Below the pieces are notes generated by a model that saw nothing but the letters and a program-made list of their open reading frames with translations, did no database searches and was not told the origin of the DNA. A stretch of DNA of 64,000 nt. It comes from Xanthobacter sp. YC-JY1 (GTDB lineage Bacteria > Pseudomonadota > Alphaproteobacteria > Rhizobiales > Xanthobacteraceae). Location of the stretch: the NCBI RefSeq assembly GCF_021730305.1, contig NZ_CP032674.1:4263001-4327000 (forward strand), given 5' to 3'. Each line of letters begins with the position of its first letter. The first letter of the stretch is position 1. Both the position numbers and the translations under genes were made by a program. Positions 45,262 through 53,986 of the stretch are shown here, piece after piece.

Positions 45262-45982
45262 GCTCGTCAAGGTCACCTCCGGCTACGGGTCCGTCGCGGC
45301 CGTCGAGGACATCGACATCACCGTTCCCGCCGGCGCCTGCGTCTGCCTCATCGGCGCCAATGGTGCGGGCAAGACGACGACGCTGCTCACCATCTGCGGC
45401 CTCGTGCGCGCCTTCTCCGGCACCGTGCGCATCGAGGGGCGGGACATGACCGCCCGCCCCGCAGACAGGATCGTCCGCGCCGGCGTGTCGCTGGTGCCCG
45501 AGGGACGGCGGGTGGTGGCCTCCATGTCGGTGGAGGACAATCTGAAGGTCGGCGCCTATGTGCGCGGCGGCGATCCGGCCATCGCCGACGACATGGAGCT
45601 GATCTACACCCGCTTTCCCCGCCTCAAGGAGCGCCGCTTCCAATATGCCGGCTCCCTCTCCGGCGGCGAGCAGCAGATGCTGGCCATGGGCCGGGCGCTG
45701 ATGGCGCGGCCCAAGCTGCTGCTGCTGGACGAGCCATCCATGGGCCTTGCCCCCCATGTGGTGAACGACATCTTCGCCACCATCGCCGACATCAACGCCA
45801 AGGGCACGACCGTGCTGCTGGTGGAGCAGAACGCCCGCAAGGCACTTTCCGTCGCCAGCTACGGCTATGTGATGGAGCACGGACGCATCCTGTTCGCCGA
45901 CACCGCCGAGGCGCTGGCCCGCGACCCGCGCGTCATCGCCGCCTATCTCGGCATGCGGGCGGCGGAGACGGCTTCAGCCTGA
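45254..45982 (+). CDS. Liv-type ABC transporter ATPase LivF
   Basis: A 242-residue ATPase. Walker A is GANGAGKTTTLLTICGLV, LVPEGRRVVASMSVEDNL is the diagnostic LivF stretch, the signature is LSGGEQQMLAMGRAL, and Walker B is LLLLDEPSMGLAP. It overlaps the LivG gene by 8 bp and is the last gene of the 36.2-46.0 kb run. The 48-bp gap to the converging SulP gene has no clear terminator. Confidence 0.92.
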   Translation: MLELVKVTSGYGSVAAVEDIDITVPAGACVCLIGANGAGKTTTLLTICGLVRAFSGTVRIEGRDMTARPADRIVRAGVSLVPEGRRVVASMSVEDNLKVGAYVRGGDPAIADDMELIYTRFPRLKERRFQYAGSLSGGEQQMLAMGRALMARPKLLLLDEPSMGLAPHVVNDIFATIADINAKGTTVLLVEQNARKALSVASYGYVMEHGRILFADTAEALARDPRVIAAYLGMRAAETASA

Positions 45983-45993
45983 GTACCGCTTCC

Positions 45994-46048
45994 GCTCAGG
46001 CGCCGCGCGGGCTTTCCTAGTTGCCCTCGCTCATGCGCCGCGCGGGCT
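45994..46048. repeat. Direct repeat at the end of the SulP gene
   Basis: GCTCAGGCGCCGCGCGGGCT (45994-46013) and GCTCATGCGCCGCGCGGGCT (46029-46048) differ at one base. The second encodes the SulP C terminus and stop; the first lies just beyond. This looks like a short local duplication of the gene end. Confidence 0.5.
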
Positions 46049-47746
46049 GAGAGCCTCGCCGCTCGCCTCGAAGGCGCGATAGGCGTCGTCGAGATCATCG
46101 AAGATCATGTCCGGGCCGATGGCATCGAGCAGCCCCGCGCGGTCGAGCAGGGTGCGGACCTCGTCGTGCATCTCGGCGATGCCGAACTTGAGGCCGCGGC
46201 GCTCCAGTTCCGCACGCACCTCCTCCAGCGCCGCGGCGGCGGTGGAATCCACCTGCGTGATGGCACTGGCGTCCAGCACCAGCCAGCGTGTGCCGCCGAC
46301 CAGAGTGTCGGCGATGGCGTCGATGCGGCCCTGCATGCGGTCGGCATTGAAGAACAGAAGATCGCCCTGGATGAGCACGATGGCGAGCCCCGGCACCTGC
46401 CGCGCGTCGGCCCGCCGGTGCAGCTTGTAGAAGCCCTCGTGGCCCGGCACCCGCCCGAGCAGCGCGTCGCGCGGATACATCATCTTGTGCAGCAGGTAGG
46501 CGAAGGTCGCGCCGATGGCGATCAGCACGCCGTTCAGCACACCCAGGCTGATGGGCGCGAACAGCGCGATCATGGCGAAGGCGAACTCCATGCGGCTGAT
46601 GCGCCATAGCTGGCGCAGGGCCGGCAGGTCCACGAGGCTCAAAGCGGCCGAGATCAGGATCGCCCCCAGCGCCGGAATGGGCAGGATGGCGAGCGCCGGC
46701 TGGAGAAAAAGCACGATGGCGAGCAGCGCCAGCGCCGCCACCACGCTGGCCAGCTGCGAGCGTCCACCCACGCTGGCATTCACCGCCGTACGGGAATCCG
46801 AGGCGGTGATGGGGAAGGCGGCGAACAGGCCGGCCGCGACGTTGGCGGCTCCGAAACCCACCATCTCGCGGTTGGCATCCACCGGATAGCCGCCGCGCTC
46901 GCCGAAGCTGCGCGCCGTGACGATGCCGGCCGCGAAGCTGACGAGGAAGATCGCCGCCGCGCCGATGAGCAATTGGTCGATCGCCGCGCCGCCCCCGGCC
47001 GGCAGCGCCAGCGCAGGCAGGCTGGAGGGGATCGACCCCACCACGGCGATACCGCGCCCCTCGAAATCGAACAGCGCGGAGAGCACCACCGAGAGCACCA
47101 CGACCACCACCTGCCCCGGCACCGGCAGGCGCGTGCGGCGCACGAGATGGAGCACGGCGAACATGCCGAGCGCCAGAAGCAGCGAGGGCCAGTGCACCTC
47201 ATGCGCCTTGCGCACCAGCTCGATGACCGGTGCGACGAGCCCGTCCCCGATGATGGGAATGCCGGTGACGCGCTTCAGCTGCCCGACGAGGATGGACAGC
47301 GAGATACCGGCGAAGAAGCCCACCAGGATCGGCCGTGACAGGAAGGTGGAAAGCACCCCCAGCCCCACCAGCCGCGCGGCGAAATAATAGCCGCCGACCA
47401 CGAGGGCGATGAGGGCGGCGACCCCCGGCTTGTCGATGGCCGCGAGGTCCGGCATTCCGGCGAGCACGGCCGCGAGCACGGTGATGGTCGCCGCATCCGG
47501 CCCCACCACCAGCTGGCGTGACGGGCCGAACACCGCATAGGCAATGAGCGGCGCGATGGAGGCGTAAAGCCCCGTCTGCGGCGGCAGGCCGGCGATGGCG
47601 GGATAGGCGATGGCGCTCGGCAAGCCCACCGCGGCAATGGCGAGCCCCGCGGCGACATCCGTCTTGATCCAGCCTGGCCGATATCCGGCGAAGCTCGCCA
47701 GCAGCGTCCGTGGGGCTTCTTGAGAGGACGCGCTGTCCGCTGCCAC
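46031..47746 (-). CDS. SulP family anion transporter with STAS domain
   Basis: A 571-residue inner-membrane protein of normal SulP length. The membrane domain (about 20-420) has the sulfate-transporter signature near PSAIAYPAIAGLPPQTGLYA (about 39-58) and the proline-rich VVGPDAATITVLAA. The C-terminal STAS domain (about 440-560) includes VLIQGDLLFFNADRMQGRI and LVLDASAITQVDSTAAAALE. Members carry sulfate, bicarbonate or dicarboxylates. No carbonic anhydrase or sulfur gene is adjacent, so the ion is unknown. Divergent from the DUF2165 gene across 187 bp. Confidence 0.9.
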   Translation of the reverse strand: MAADSASSQEAPRTLLASFAGYRPGWIKTDVAAGLAIAAVGLPSAIAYPAIAGLPPQTGLYASIAPLIAYAVFGPSRQLVVGPDAATITVLAAVLAGMPDLAAIDKPGVAALIALVVGGYYFAARLVGLGVLSTFLSRPILVGFFAGISLSILVGQLKRVTGIPIIGDGLVAPVIELVRKAHEVHWPSLLLALGMFAVLHLVRRTRLPVPGQVVVVVLSVVLSALFDFEGRGIAVVGSIPSSLPALALPAGGGAAIDQLLIGAAAIFLVSFAAGIVTARSFGERGGYPVDANREMVGFGAANVAAGLFAAFPITASDSRTAVNASVGGRSQLASVVAALALLAIVLFLQPALAILPIPALGAILISAALSLVDLPALRQLWRISRMEFAFAMIALFAPISLGVLNGVLIAIGATFAYLLHKMMYPRDALLGRVPGHEGFYKLHRRADARQVPGLAIVLIQGDLLFFNADRMQGRIDAIADTLVGGTRWLVLDASAITQVDSTAAAALEEVRAELERRGLKFGIAEMHDEVRTLLDRAGLLDAIGPDMIFDDLDDAYRAFEASGEALSPRGA

Positions 47747-47933
47747 CGGTCAATCTCCGTCCGCCGGCATGAACGCCGCCGGGCTGGCGGGACCATGCCA
47801 CAGGCAGGGACGGCCCGGAAAGTCCGTCAAAACCCGGCGTTGCCCTCCTGCGCGCACCGCCTTGCCTCCCGGGCTGCCGCTTCTAGAATCGCCGCGGGAG
47901 CCGCATCAAGGCGGCGAGGCGGGGGCAGGAACG

Positions 47934-48428
47934 ATGGTTCTGATCCGGCTGTGCAAGATCGCCCTCGTGGCGACGATCGCCGTCTTCTTCACGCTGGTCG
48001 CCTTCGGCAACATCACGGACTACGGGACGAACTGGGCCTTCGTCCAGCACGTGCTGGCCATGGATACCATCTTCCCGGACTCCACGCTGCGATGGCGGGC
48101 GATTACCGACGAGCGGCTCCAGACCGCAGCCTATGTCGCGATCATCGCCACGGAGGGGGCCATCGCCCTCGTGCTGTGGGCTGGCGTCGTGCGGATGTTG
48201 GCCGCGATCCGCACACCGGGCTTCCGCCGCGCCCGCGCGACGGCCGTGCTCGGGCTCTCCCTCGGCATCCTGCTCTATGGGGGCGGGTTCGTCGTCATCG
48301 GCGGCGAATGGTTCGCCATGTGGCAGTCGAAGACCTGGAACGGTCAATCCACGGCCTTCGCCTTCATCGGCTGGATCTCCGCCGTGCTCATCATCCTCCT
48401 CCTGCCGGAGCAGGAGGAGGAGCACTGA
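47934..48428 (+). CDS. DUF2165 family small membrane protein
   Basis: A 164-residue inner-membrane protein with about four helices (about 6-24, 62-84, 100-124 and 140-158). ALVATIAVFFTLVAFGNITDYGTNW (about 9-33; shown whole only here in part: FGNITDYGTNW) and WFAMWQSKTWNGQ are the typical DUF2165 stretches. The C-terminal EQEEEH is acidic. GGGGCAGGA precedes the ATG at 47934. Function unknown. Converges on the binding-protein gene with 4 bp between stops. Confidence 0.85.
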   Translation: MVLIRLCKIALVATIAVFFTLVAFGNITDYGTNWAFVQHVLAMDTIFPDSTLRWRAITDERLQTAAYVAIIATEGAIALVLWAGVVRMLAAIRTPGFRRARATAVLGLSLGILLYGGGFVVIGGEWFAMWQSKTWNGQSTAFAFIGWISAVLIILLLPEQEEEH

Positions 48429-48432
48429 GCCG

Positions 48433-49668
48433 TTACTTCACCAGCGGGCAGTTGCCGGCCGCGAGGGGGCGGAAGGCCTTGTCGGCGGGAACGGTGGCGA
48501 TGAGCTTGTAGAAGTCGTACGGCCCCTTGGATTCCGCCGGGCTCTTCACCTCGAACAGGTGCATGTCGTGGATGGCGCGGCCGTCCGGGCGCACCGCCCC
48601 CTTGCCGAACAGCGGATCGTCGGTGGGAATGGCCTTCATGGCCTCCACCACCTTGGCGCCGTCCTTGGCGCTACCCACCTTCTCCACCGCCTTCAGATAG
48701 TGCAGCAGCCCGGCATAGACGCCGGCATGGACCATGTTGGGATAACGCCCGCCATTGGCCTCGGCGAAACGCTTGGCGAAGGAGCGGGTCTGGTCGTTCA
48801 GGTCCCAGTAGAAGGCCTCCGACAGGAACAGGCCCTGCGCCGTCTCCAGCCCCAGCGCGCTGATGTCGTTGAGCACCATGAGCATGGCGACGAGCTTCTG
48901 CCCGGCCTTGACGATGCCGAACTCGGACGCCTGCTTCACCGCGTTGATGGTATCCGCCCCGGCGCTGCCGAGGCCGATCACCTTGGCGCCCGACGCCTGG
49001 CCCTGGAGCAGGAAGGAAGACAGGTCGGAGGTGCCGAGCGGGTGCCTGACGGTGCCGAGGATCTTGCCGCCGGCCGCCTTGATGGCCTCGCCCGCGTCGC
49101 GCTCCAGCGCATGACCGAAGGCATAGTCCACCGAGATGAAGTACCAGGTGTTGCCACCCGCCTTGGTCACGGCGGTGCCGACCGTGTTGGCCTGGGCCCA
49201 GGTGTCGTAGGTCCAGTGGACGGTGTTGGGCGAGCAATCCTTGCCGGTGAGGTCGGAGGTGCCACCGCCGGAGATGATCGCCACCTTGTTCTTCTGCCTG
49301 GCGATGCCGCTGACACCCAGCGCCACCGCGGAATTCGGCACGTCCAGCACCGCGTCCACGCCGTCCGTGTCGAACCACTGGCGGGTGACGTTCACGCCGA
49401 TGTCAGCCTTGTTCTGGTGGTCGGCGGCGACCAGCTCGATGGGCATGCCGGCGACCTTGCCGCCGAAATCGGCGATGGCCATCTTCGCCGCCACCACCGA
49501 TCCGGCACCGGCGAAGTCCGCCTGCACGCCGGCCTGGTCGTTGAGCACGCCCACCTTAACGCTCTCGGCGCTCGCGCCGCCGGGGAAGGCCGCGCAGACG
49601 AGGGCGGCCAGCGCGGTCGAGGCCAAAGCGGACCTCAGTGTCCCGGACCTTGCAGTCTTCCTGGGCAT
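48433..49668 (-). CDS. Liv-type ABC substrate-binding protein, orphan
   Basis: A 411-residue periplasmic binding protein of the LivK-like family. The signal peptide is STALAALVCAAFPGGASA (cleavage near residue 34). The mature part begins SVKVGVLNDQAGVQADFAG; landmarks are VAADHQNKADIGVNVTRQW and YDTWAQANTVGTAV. It is the third gene of the LacI-controlled minus-strand operon, but no permease or ATPase gene lies with it. It may use the Liv permease encoded at 42.7-46.0 kb or another one. The ligand is probably the substrate or precursor of the adjacent dehydratase. Confidence 0.88.
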   Translation of the reverse strand: MPRKTARSGTLRSALASTALAALVCAAFPGGASAESVKVGVLNDQAGVQADFAGAGSVVAAKMAIADFGGKVAGMPIELVAADHQNKADIGVNVTRQWFDTDGVDAVLDVPNSAVALGVSGIARQKNKVAIISGGGTSDLTGKDCSPNTVHWTYDTWAQANTVGTAVTKAGGNTWYFISVDYAFGHALERDAGEAIKAAGGKILGTVRHPLGTSDLSSFLLQGQASGAKVIGLGSAGADTINAVKQASEFGIVKAGQKLVAMLMVLNDISALGLETAQGLFLSEAFYWDLNDQTRSFAKRFAEANGGRYPNMVHAGVYAGLLHYLKAVEKVGSAKDGAKVVEAMKAIPTDDPLFGKGAVRPDGRAIHDMHLFEVKSPAESKGPYDFYKLIATVPADKAFRPLAAGNCPLVK

Positions 49669-49697
49669 TTCAAACCTCCCGATCCTGTCTGTTCGTT

Positions 49698-49753
49698 CTT
49701 GTTTGTCGAAGGCGTTCAGGGCCGCCTTGTTTGTCGTCGGCCCTCAGGGCCGC
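49698..49753. repeat. 28-bp tandem duplication at the end of the dehydratase gene
   Basis: Two abutting 28-bp units (49698-49725 and 49726-49753) share CTTGTTTGTCG at one end and TCAGGGCCGC at the other, 24 of 28 bases identical. The second unit contains the stop codon and last codons of the dehydratase gene; the first lies in the gap before the binding-protein gene. Confidence 0.6.
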
Positions 49754-51450
49754 ATGGGCTTCAGCACGGCGCCCTTGGAGAGCGGCTGCACCATGGCCGC
49801 ATACTGGCCGAGCCAGCCGCGGATCTGGCTGTGGTCCGGCGCACGCCACACCGCGCGGCGGGCGGCCAGCTCGCTCTCGGAGACTTCGAGATCGACACGG
49901 CGGGCGCCAATGTCGATGGAGATGACATCGCCCTCGGCGACGAGGCCCAGCGGCCCGCCTTCCGCCGCCTCGGGCATCACCTGGCCGATGGTGATGCCGC
50001 TGTTGAGGCCGGAGAGTTCGCCATCGGTCACCACCGCGACACCGGCGCCGAGACCCGCACCGATCAGGGCCGCCATGAAGCTCGCCGCGAACACCGTGCC
50101 CGGTCCGCCCTTCGGCCCGAGGCCGCGCAGCACCACCACGTCGCCGGGCTTGATGGAGTGGGTTTCCAGCGCCTTGATGGCGACGGCCTCATCCTCGAAC
50201 ACCCGCGCCTTGCCGGAGAAGGTGCGCACTTCCGCCGGCACGGCGGAGACCTTCACCACCGCACCATCCGGCGCGAGGGTGCCACGCAGGATGGTGAGGC
50301 CCGGCTCGTGGCGGAAGGGATCGGCTAGCGGGCGGATGAAGACGCGGTCGGGCTCCGGGACGTCGGCGAGGTTCTCGCCTAGCGTCTTGCCGGTGACGGT
50401 CATCACCGACAGATCGAGCACGTCGCTGAGCTCGCGCATCACGCCCCGGCAGCCGCCGGCCCGGTCGAGATCCTCGATGCGGTGGGGCCCGTTGGGCCGC
50501 ACGGTGGTGATCTGGGGCGTGTCATTCAGCGCCTCCAGCTCGGCCACGATGTCGATGTCCATCTCGGCTTCGGAGGCAGTGGCCGCGAGATGGCGCACGC
50601 AGTTCACCGAGCATCCCGTCGCCACCGCCACGCGCAGCGCATTGCGGAACGCGGCGGGGGTGAGGATCTGCCGCGGCCGGATGTCCTTGAGGATGAGGTC
50701 GACGATGGCGGCACCCGCGCGGGCGGCATTCTCCATCAGCGCCTGCGAGCCGGCGCGGATGGGCGCGCTGCGCGGATGGGCCATACCGAGCGCTTCGGAG
50801 AGCACATGCATGGTGTTGGCGGTGGCAAGGCCGGCGCACACGCCCGGCCCGGTGATGGCACTGCAGGTCATCGCCTTGAGGTCCGCCAGCGAGATGGACC
50901 CTGCCTTCAGCGAGCCGACGCTCTTGTAGACCTCCTCGATGTCCACTTCCTTGCCTGCGCAGAGCCCGCCGAGCTGGTAGCCACAGGGCAGCACCACGGA
51001 CGGCACGTTCAGCCGCGCGGCGGCCATCAGCTGGCCGGGGGTGGTCTTGTCGCAGGAGGCGAGCAGCACCATGCCGTCCAGCTCCGCGCCTTCCACCTGC
51101 ACCTCGATGTCGTTCACCAGAAGATCGCGGCTCGGCATCAAATAGCGCGCCTGCCGGCCCGCGCTGGTGACGAAATCGGACGGGGCCACGGTGCGGATCT
51201 CGAAGGGCAGGCCGCCGGCATCGCGGATCGCCTGCTCCACCACGCGGCACACATCGTCGAGATGCGCGTAGCAGACCGACAGCTTGCTGGAACTGTTGAC
51301 GATGGCGATCTTCGGCTTCAGCAGGTCTTCCTCGCTGTAGCCCATGGCGAGCCACTGGGCACGGCGCACCGCCCAGCGGGTGGTGCCCGGCTCGAAATTG
51401 CTGCGCAGCGTCGGCTGCAACGCGGACTTGGGCTGTTCGGCGTCGGACAT
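49744..51450 (-). CDS. IlvD/Edd family dehydratase, sugar-acid type
   Basis: A 568-residue Fe-S dehydratase of the dihydroxyacid/sugar-acid family. Cluster cysteines are expected in SVCYAHLDDV (about 58), LASCDKTTPGQLMAA (about 130) and TGCSVNCVRHLAATASEAEM (about 275-295) or nearby GPGVCAGLATANTMHVLSEA (about 195-214). MAHPRSAPIRAG and the C-terminal DGELSGLNSGITIGQVMPEA are typical. It is likelier a sugar-acid dehydratase than the valine-pathway IlvD because it is in a LacI-controlled catabolic operon with an importer binding protein. Start at ATG 51450, 17 bp after the FAD oxidoreductase gene. Confidence 0.88.
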   Translation of the reverse strand: MSDAEQPKSALQPTLRSNFEPGTTRWAVRRAQWLAMGYSEEDLLKPKIAIVNSSSKLSVCYAHLDDVCRVVEQAIRDAGGLPFEIRTVAPSDFVTSAGRQARYLMPSRDLLVNDIEVQVEGAELDGMVLLASCDKTTPGQLMAAARLNVPSVVLPCGYQLGGLCAGKEVDIEEVYKSVGSLKAGSISLADLKAMTCSAITGPGVCAGLATANTMHVLSEALGMAHPRSAPIRAGSQALMENAARAGAAIVDLILKDIRPRQILTPAAFRNALRVAVATGCSVNCVRHLAATASEAEMDIDIVAELEALNDTPQITTVRPNGPHRIEDLDRAGGCRGVMRELSDVLDLSVMTVTGKTLGENLADVPEPDRVFIRPLADPFRHEPGLTILRGTLAPDGAVVKVSAVPAEVRTFSGKARVFEDEAVAIKALETHSIKPGDVVVLRGLGPKGGPGTVFAASFMAALIGAGLGAGVAVVTDGELSGLNSGITIGQVMPEAAEGGPLGLVAEGDVISIDIGARRVDLEVSESELAARRAVWRAPDHSQIRGWLGQYAAMVQPLSKGAVLKPMRP

Positions 51451-51467
51451 GAAACGTCCCTGTCTCG

Positions 51468-52799
51468 TCAGTTGAGCTGAGCCCCGAGCGCGTTGAGCGC
51501 GGCGCGGATGTCGGAGCCGGAGGGCTGCGCCGCCGGATTGTCGCAGAGCTGGTCGGCGACGAGGCCCATGGCCTGCCCGTAGCCGAAGCACTGGGCGGTG
51601 ACGCGGGCCGAGGCCATGGCCTCGTGCTCGGCCGAAAGGCAGCGCCCCGCCATCACGAGCCCCGTTCCGGTGGCGGGCAGGAAGCAACCGAGGGGGATCT
51701 CGTAATAATCATCGAGGATCCAGTGCAGCTTCGGCTTCTCGCCGGAATGCAGCTCGATGGGCCATGGCGAGCGGCAGATGCCGTCCGCGCGCTTGCGGGC
51801 GGAGGTCACATCCTCGTTCTTCAGGAGGTCGCGGCCGACGATCTGCCAGGTCTGGCGAATGCCCACCTGCACGCCGGTGTCGTTGACGAAGGAGGCCTCG
51901 CAGCCGGCGATGTGGTCGCGGATGAAACGCGCATATTCGCGCACCTGCTTGCGCCCCTCGATCTCCGCCTCGCTGAGGTCGGCAATGCGGGTGGCGTCCA
52001 GCTCGCGCCCGTCCGCGCCGACGATACGCGTGGCGTTGCAGATCAGCTCGCCGGGGCGGGGCGTGGGGAAGAGGAAGATCTTGGCGCGCGGCAGGCGGTA
52101 GGCGCCGGAGGCGTTCAGCTCCTGGATGAGCTTCATCACCCGTTCGTCGAGGATGGAATCCGGCCCATGCGCAGCGAGGAAGCGCGCCATGTCCACGCCC
52201 AGGATCCGGAAGATCATGGTTGGGTTCTGGATGGCGCCGTCGCGGCCTTTGGTGAGCGCTCGCCCCGCCATGGCCGCCACGTCCGCATCGCCGGAGGCGT
52301 CCACGGTGATTCTGGCGCGGACCTCCAGCGGCCCCTGCTTGGTGAAGGCGGTGACACCCCTCACATGGTCGCCCTCGGCGAGGACGCCAGTGACGGTCAC
52401 GTGGTAGAGCACGCGGATGTTGCCCTCGGCGCCGAGCAGCGCGTCGCTCGCCTCGCGCCAGACCAGCGGATCGTGCACCCGCACATAGGTCTTGCCGTAT
52501 TGCACCGGGCCGGTGAGCCCGCCGCGCGCTTCCATCCCCGCGATGAACTCGTCCACGAAGCCGTGGACCACCTGCTCCGGCTCTGCGTTGCGGCGGTCGG
52601 ACGCCGCATAGAGGCCGCAGATGGTGCCGGAGAGGCCCGCCACCGCCGCGCCGCCGCTGAAGCCGTAGCGCTCCAGCAGGATGACGCGCCGCCCCTGCCG
52701 GGCTGCCGCAACCGCGCAGGCTAGGCCCGCCGCGCCGCCGCCGACCACCAGCACGTCTGTTTCCAGAACCTCCGCGGCCCTTACGTCGGGCATTTCCAC
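51468..52799 (-). CDS. FAD-dependent oxidoreductase
   Basis: A 443-residue flavoprotein of the FAD_oxidored group. The dinucleotide motif is DVLVVGGGAAGLACAVAAAR (about residues 15-34), followed by ILLERYGFSGGAAVAGLSG (about 40-58) and TVDASGDADVAAMAGRAL (about 165-182). A C-terminal FAD contact is likely at VMAGRCLSAEHEAMASARV. It is the first gene of the LacI-controlled operon and lies directly behind two LacI operators. Substrate unknown; its partners suggest oxidation of a sugar acid or related hydroxy acid. Confidence 0.87.
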   Translation of the reverse strand: MEMPDVRAAEVLETDVLVVGGGAAGLACAVAAARQGRRVILLERYGFSGGAAVAGLSGTICGLYAASDRRNAEPEQVVHGFVDEFIAGMEARGGLTGPVQYGKTYVRVHDPLVWREASDALLGAEGNIRVLYHVTVTGVLAEGDHVRGVTAFTKQGPLEVRARITVDASGDADVAAMAGRALTKGRDGAIQNPTMIFRILGVDMARFLAAHGPDSILDERVMKLIQELNASGAYRLPRAKIFLFPTPRPGELICNATRIVGADGRELDATRIADLSEAEIEGRKQVREYARFIRDHIAGCEASFVNDTGVQVGIRQTWQIVGRDLLKNEDVTSARKRADGICRSPWPIELHSGEKPKLHWILDDYYEIPLGCFLPATGTGLVMAGRCLSAEHEAMASARVTAQCFGYGQAMGLVADQLCDNPAAQPSGSDIRAALNALGAQLN

Positions 52800-52816
52800 C
52801 CATCCTGTTTTTAATT

Positions 52817-52844
52817 GTTAGCGCTATCATTTGTTAGCGCTAAC
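52817..52844. promoter_or_regulatory. Twin LacI-family operators
   Basis: GTTAGCGCTAAC (52833-52844) is a perfect 12-bp palindrome, and GTTAGCGCTATC (52817-52828) is a copy with one change, 16 bp centre to centre. TTAGCGCTAA with central CG is the classic LacI-family half-site pair. Both lie between the FAD oxidoreductase gene (18 bp away) and the divergent lacI-type gene (68 bp away). Confidence 0.8.
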
Positions 52845-52911
52845 GTGCTGCTATTGTCAAGCAGGCGGCAGGCCATATGGTGAGCCGGGGTCAGTGGTGA
52901 CGGAATCGGCG

Positions 52912-53964
52912 ATGCGGCAGAAAAGGGGGGGACGGGCGGCGGGCGTCACCATGGAGGACGTGGCCCGCGTGGCGGGCGTCTCCGCCATGACGGTCTCGCG
53001 CGTGCTGCGCCAGCCGACCCTCGTGAACGCCGACCTCAAGGCCCGGGTGGAAGCGGCGATCCGCGAGACAGGCTACATCTACAATCTCGTCGCCTCCTCC
53101 CTCGCCTCCCAGCGCAGCGGCATCATCGCGCTGATCCTGCCGACGGTGGCGTCATCCATCTTCACCGACAGCGTGAAAGGGGTCTCCGACGTTGCCCGCA
53201 CCCATGCGGTGCAGATGATCATGGCGGAGACCAACTATTCCCCGGCCGAGGAGGAAAAGGTCATCGAGGCGCTGCTGCGGCGCCGGCCGGACGGCTTCGT
53301 CATCGTCGGCGTTTCCCACACCCGCGCCACGCGGGCCCTGCTGGAGAAATCCGGCGTGCCCGTGGTGGAGACCTGGGACAGCACGCCGACGCCCATCGAC
53401 AGCCTCGTGGGCCTCTCCAACTTCGATGCCATGAAGGCCATGACCGAGGCGCTGGTGGCGCAGGGCTTCCGCCGCATCGTCTTCGTCGGCACCGCGACCC
53501 CCGACCGCCGCGCCCAGATGCGCGCCAAGGGCTATGAGGCCGGCATCGCCGAAGCCGGACTCGGCGCACCGCTCATCCTCAATGCGGGCGATCTCACCAG
53601 CATGGAATCCGGCCGCATCGTCGCCGAGCGCATCGCGGCGCTGCGGCCCCGTCCGGACGCGGTGCTGTGCCTCAACGACGTGCTCGCGGCCGGCGCGCTG
53701 CTGGCGTTCCAGCGCATGGGCATCGCCGTGCCCGCGGATATCGCGGTCGCCGGCTTCGGCGGGCTCGATTTTTCGAGCCACCTCAACCCGTCGCTCTCCA
53801 CCGTGGACATCCCGCGCTACGAGATGGGCCAGAAGGCCGCCGAGATGCTGCTCGGCCGCATCGCCGGCACCGCCGCGCAGGGCGGCACCTGCGAGATGGG
53901 CTACCGGATCATGCTGCGCGAGAGCACCGGGGGCAGCCGCCCCACGGAGGCCAAGGCCTCCTGA
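52912..53964 (+). CDS. LacI family transcriptional repressor, GntR (gluconate)-like
   Basis: A 350-residue regulator. Residues about 15-60 are the LacI helix-turn-helix with hinge (TMEDVARVAGVSAMTVSRVL, then NLVASSLASQRSG). The rest is the periplasmic-binding-like sensor, with IALILPTVASSIFTDSVKGV, DGFVIVGVSHTRATRALL and VAGFGGLDFSSHLNPSLSTV. The style matches repressors of gluconate and other sugar-acid genes. ATG 52912 was used; an in-frame GTG at 52897 is possible. Divergent from the FAD oxidoreductase operon across the twin operators, which it most likely binds. Confidence 0.9.
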   Translation: MRQKRGGRAAGVTMEDVARVAGVSAMTVSRVLRQPTLVNADLKARVEAAIRETGYIYNLVASSLASQRSGIIALILPTVASSIFTDSVKGVSDVARTHAVQMIMAETNYSPAEEEKVIEALLRRRPDGFVIVGVSHTRATRALLEKSGVPVVETWDSTPTPIDSLVGLSNFDAMKAMTEALVAQGFRRIVFVGTATPDRRAQMRAKGYEAGIAEAGLGAPLILNAGDLTSMESGRIVAERIAALRPRPDAVLCLNDVLAAGALLAFQRMGIAVPADIAVAGFGGLDFSSHLNPSLSTVDIPRYEMGQKAAEMLLGRIAGTAAQGGTCEMGYRIMLRESTGGSRPTEAKAS

Positions 53965-53986
53965 CGGGCGCGTCCTGATCGGCCGC

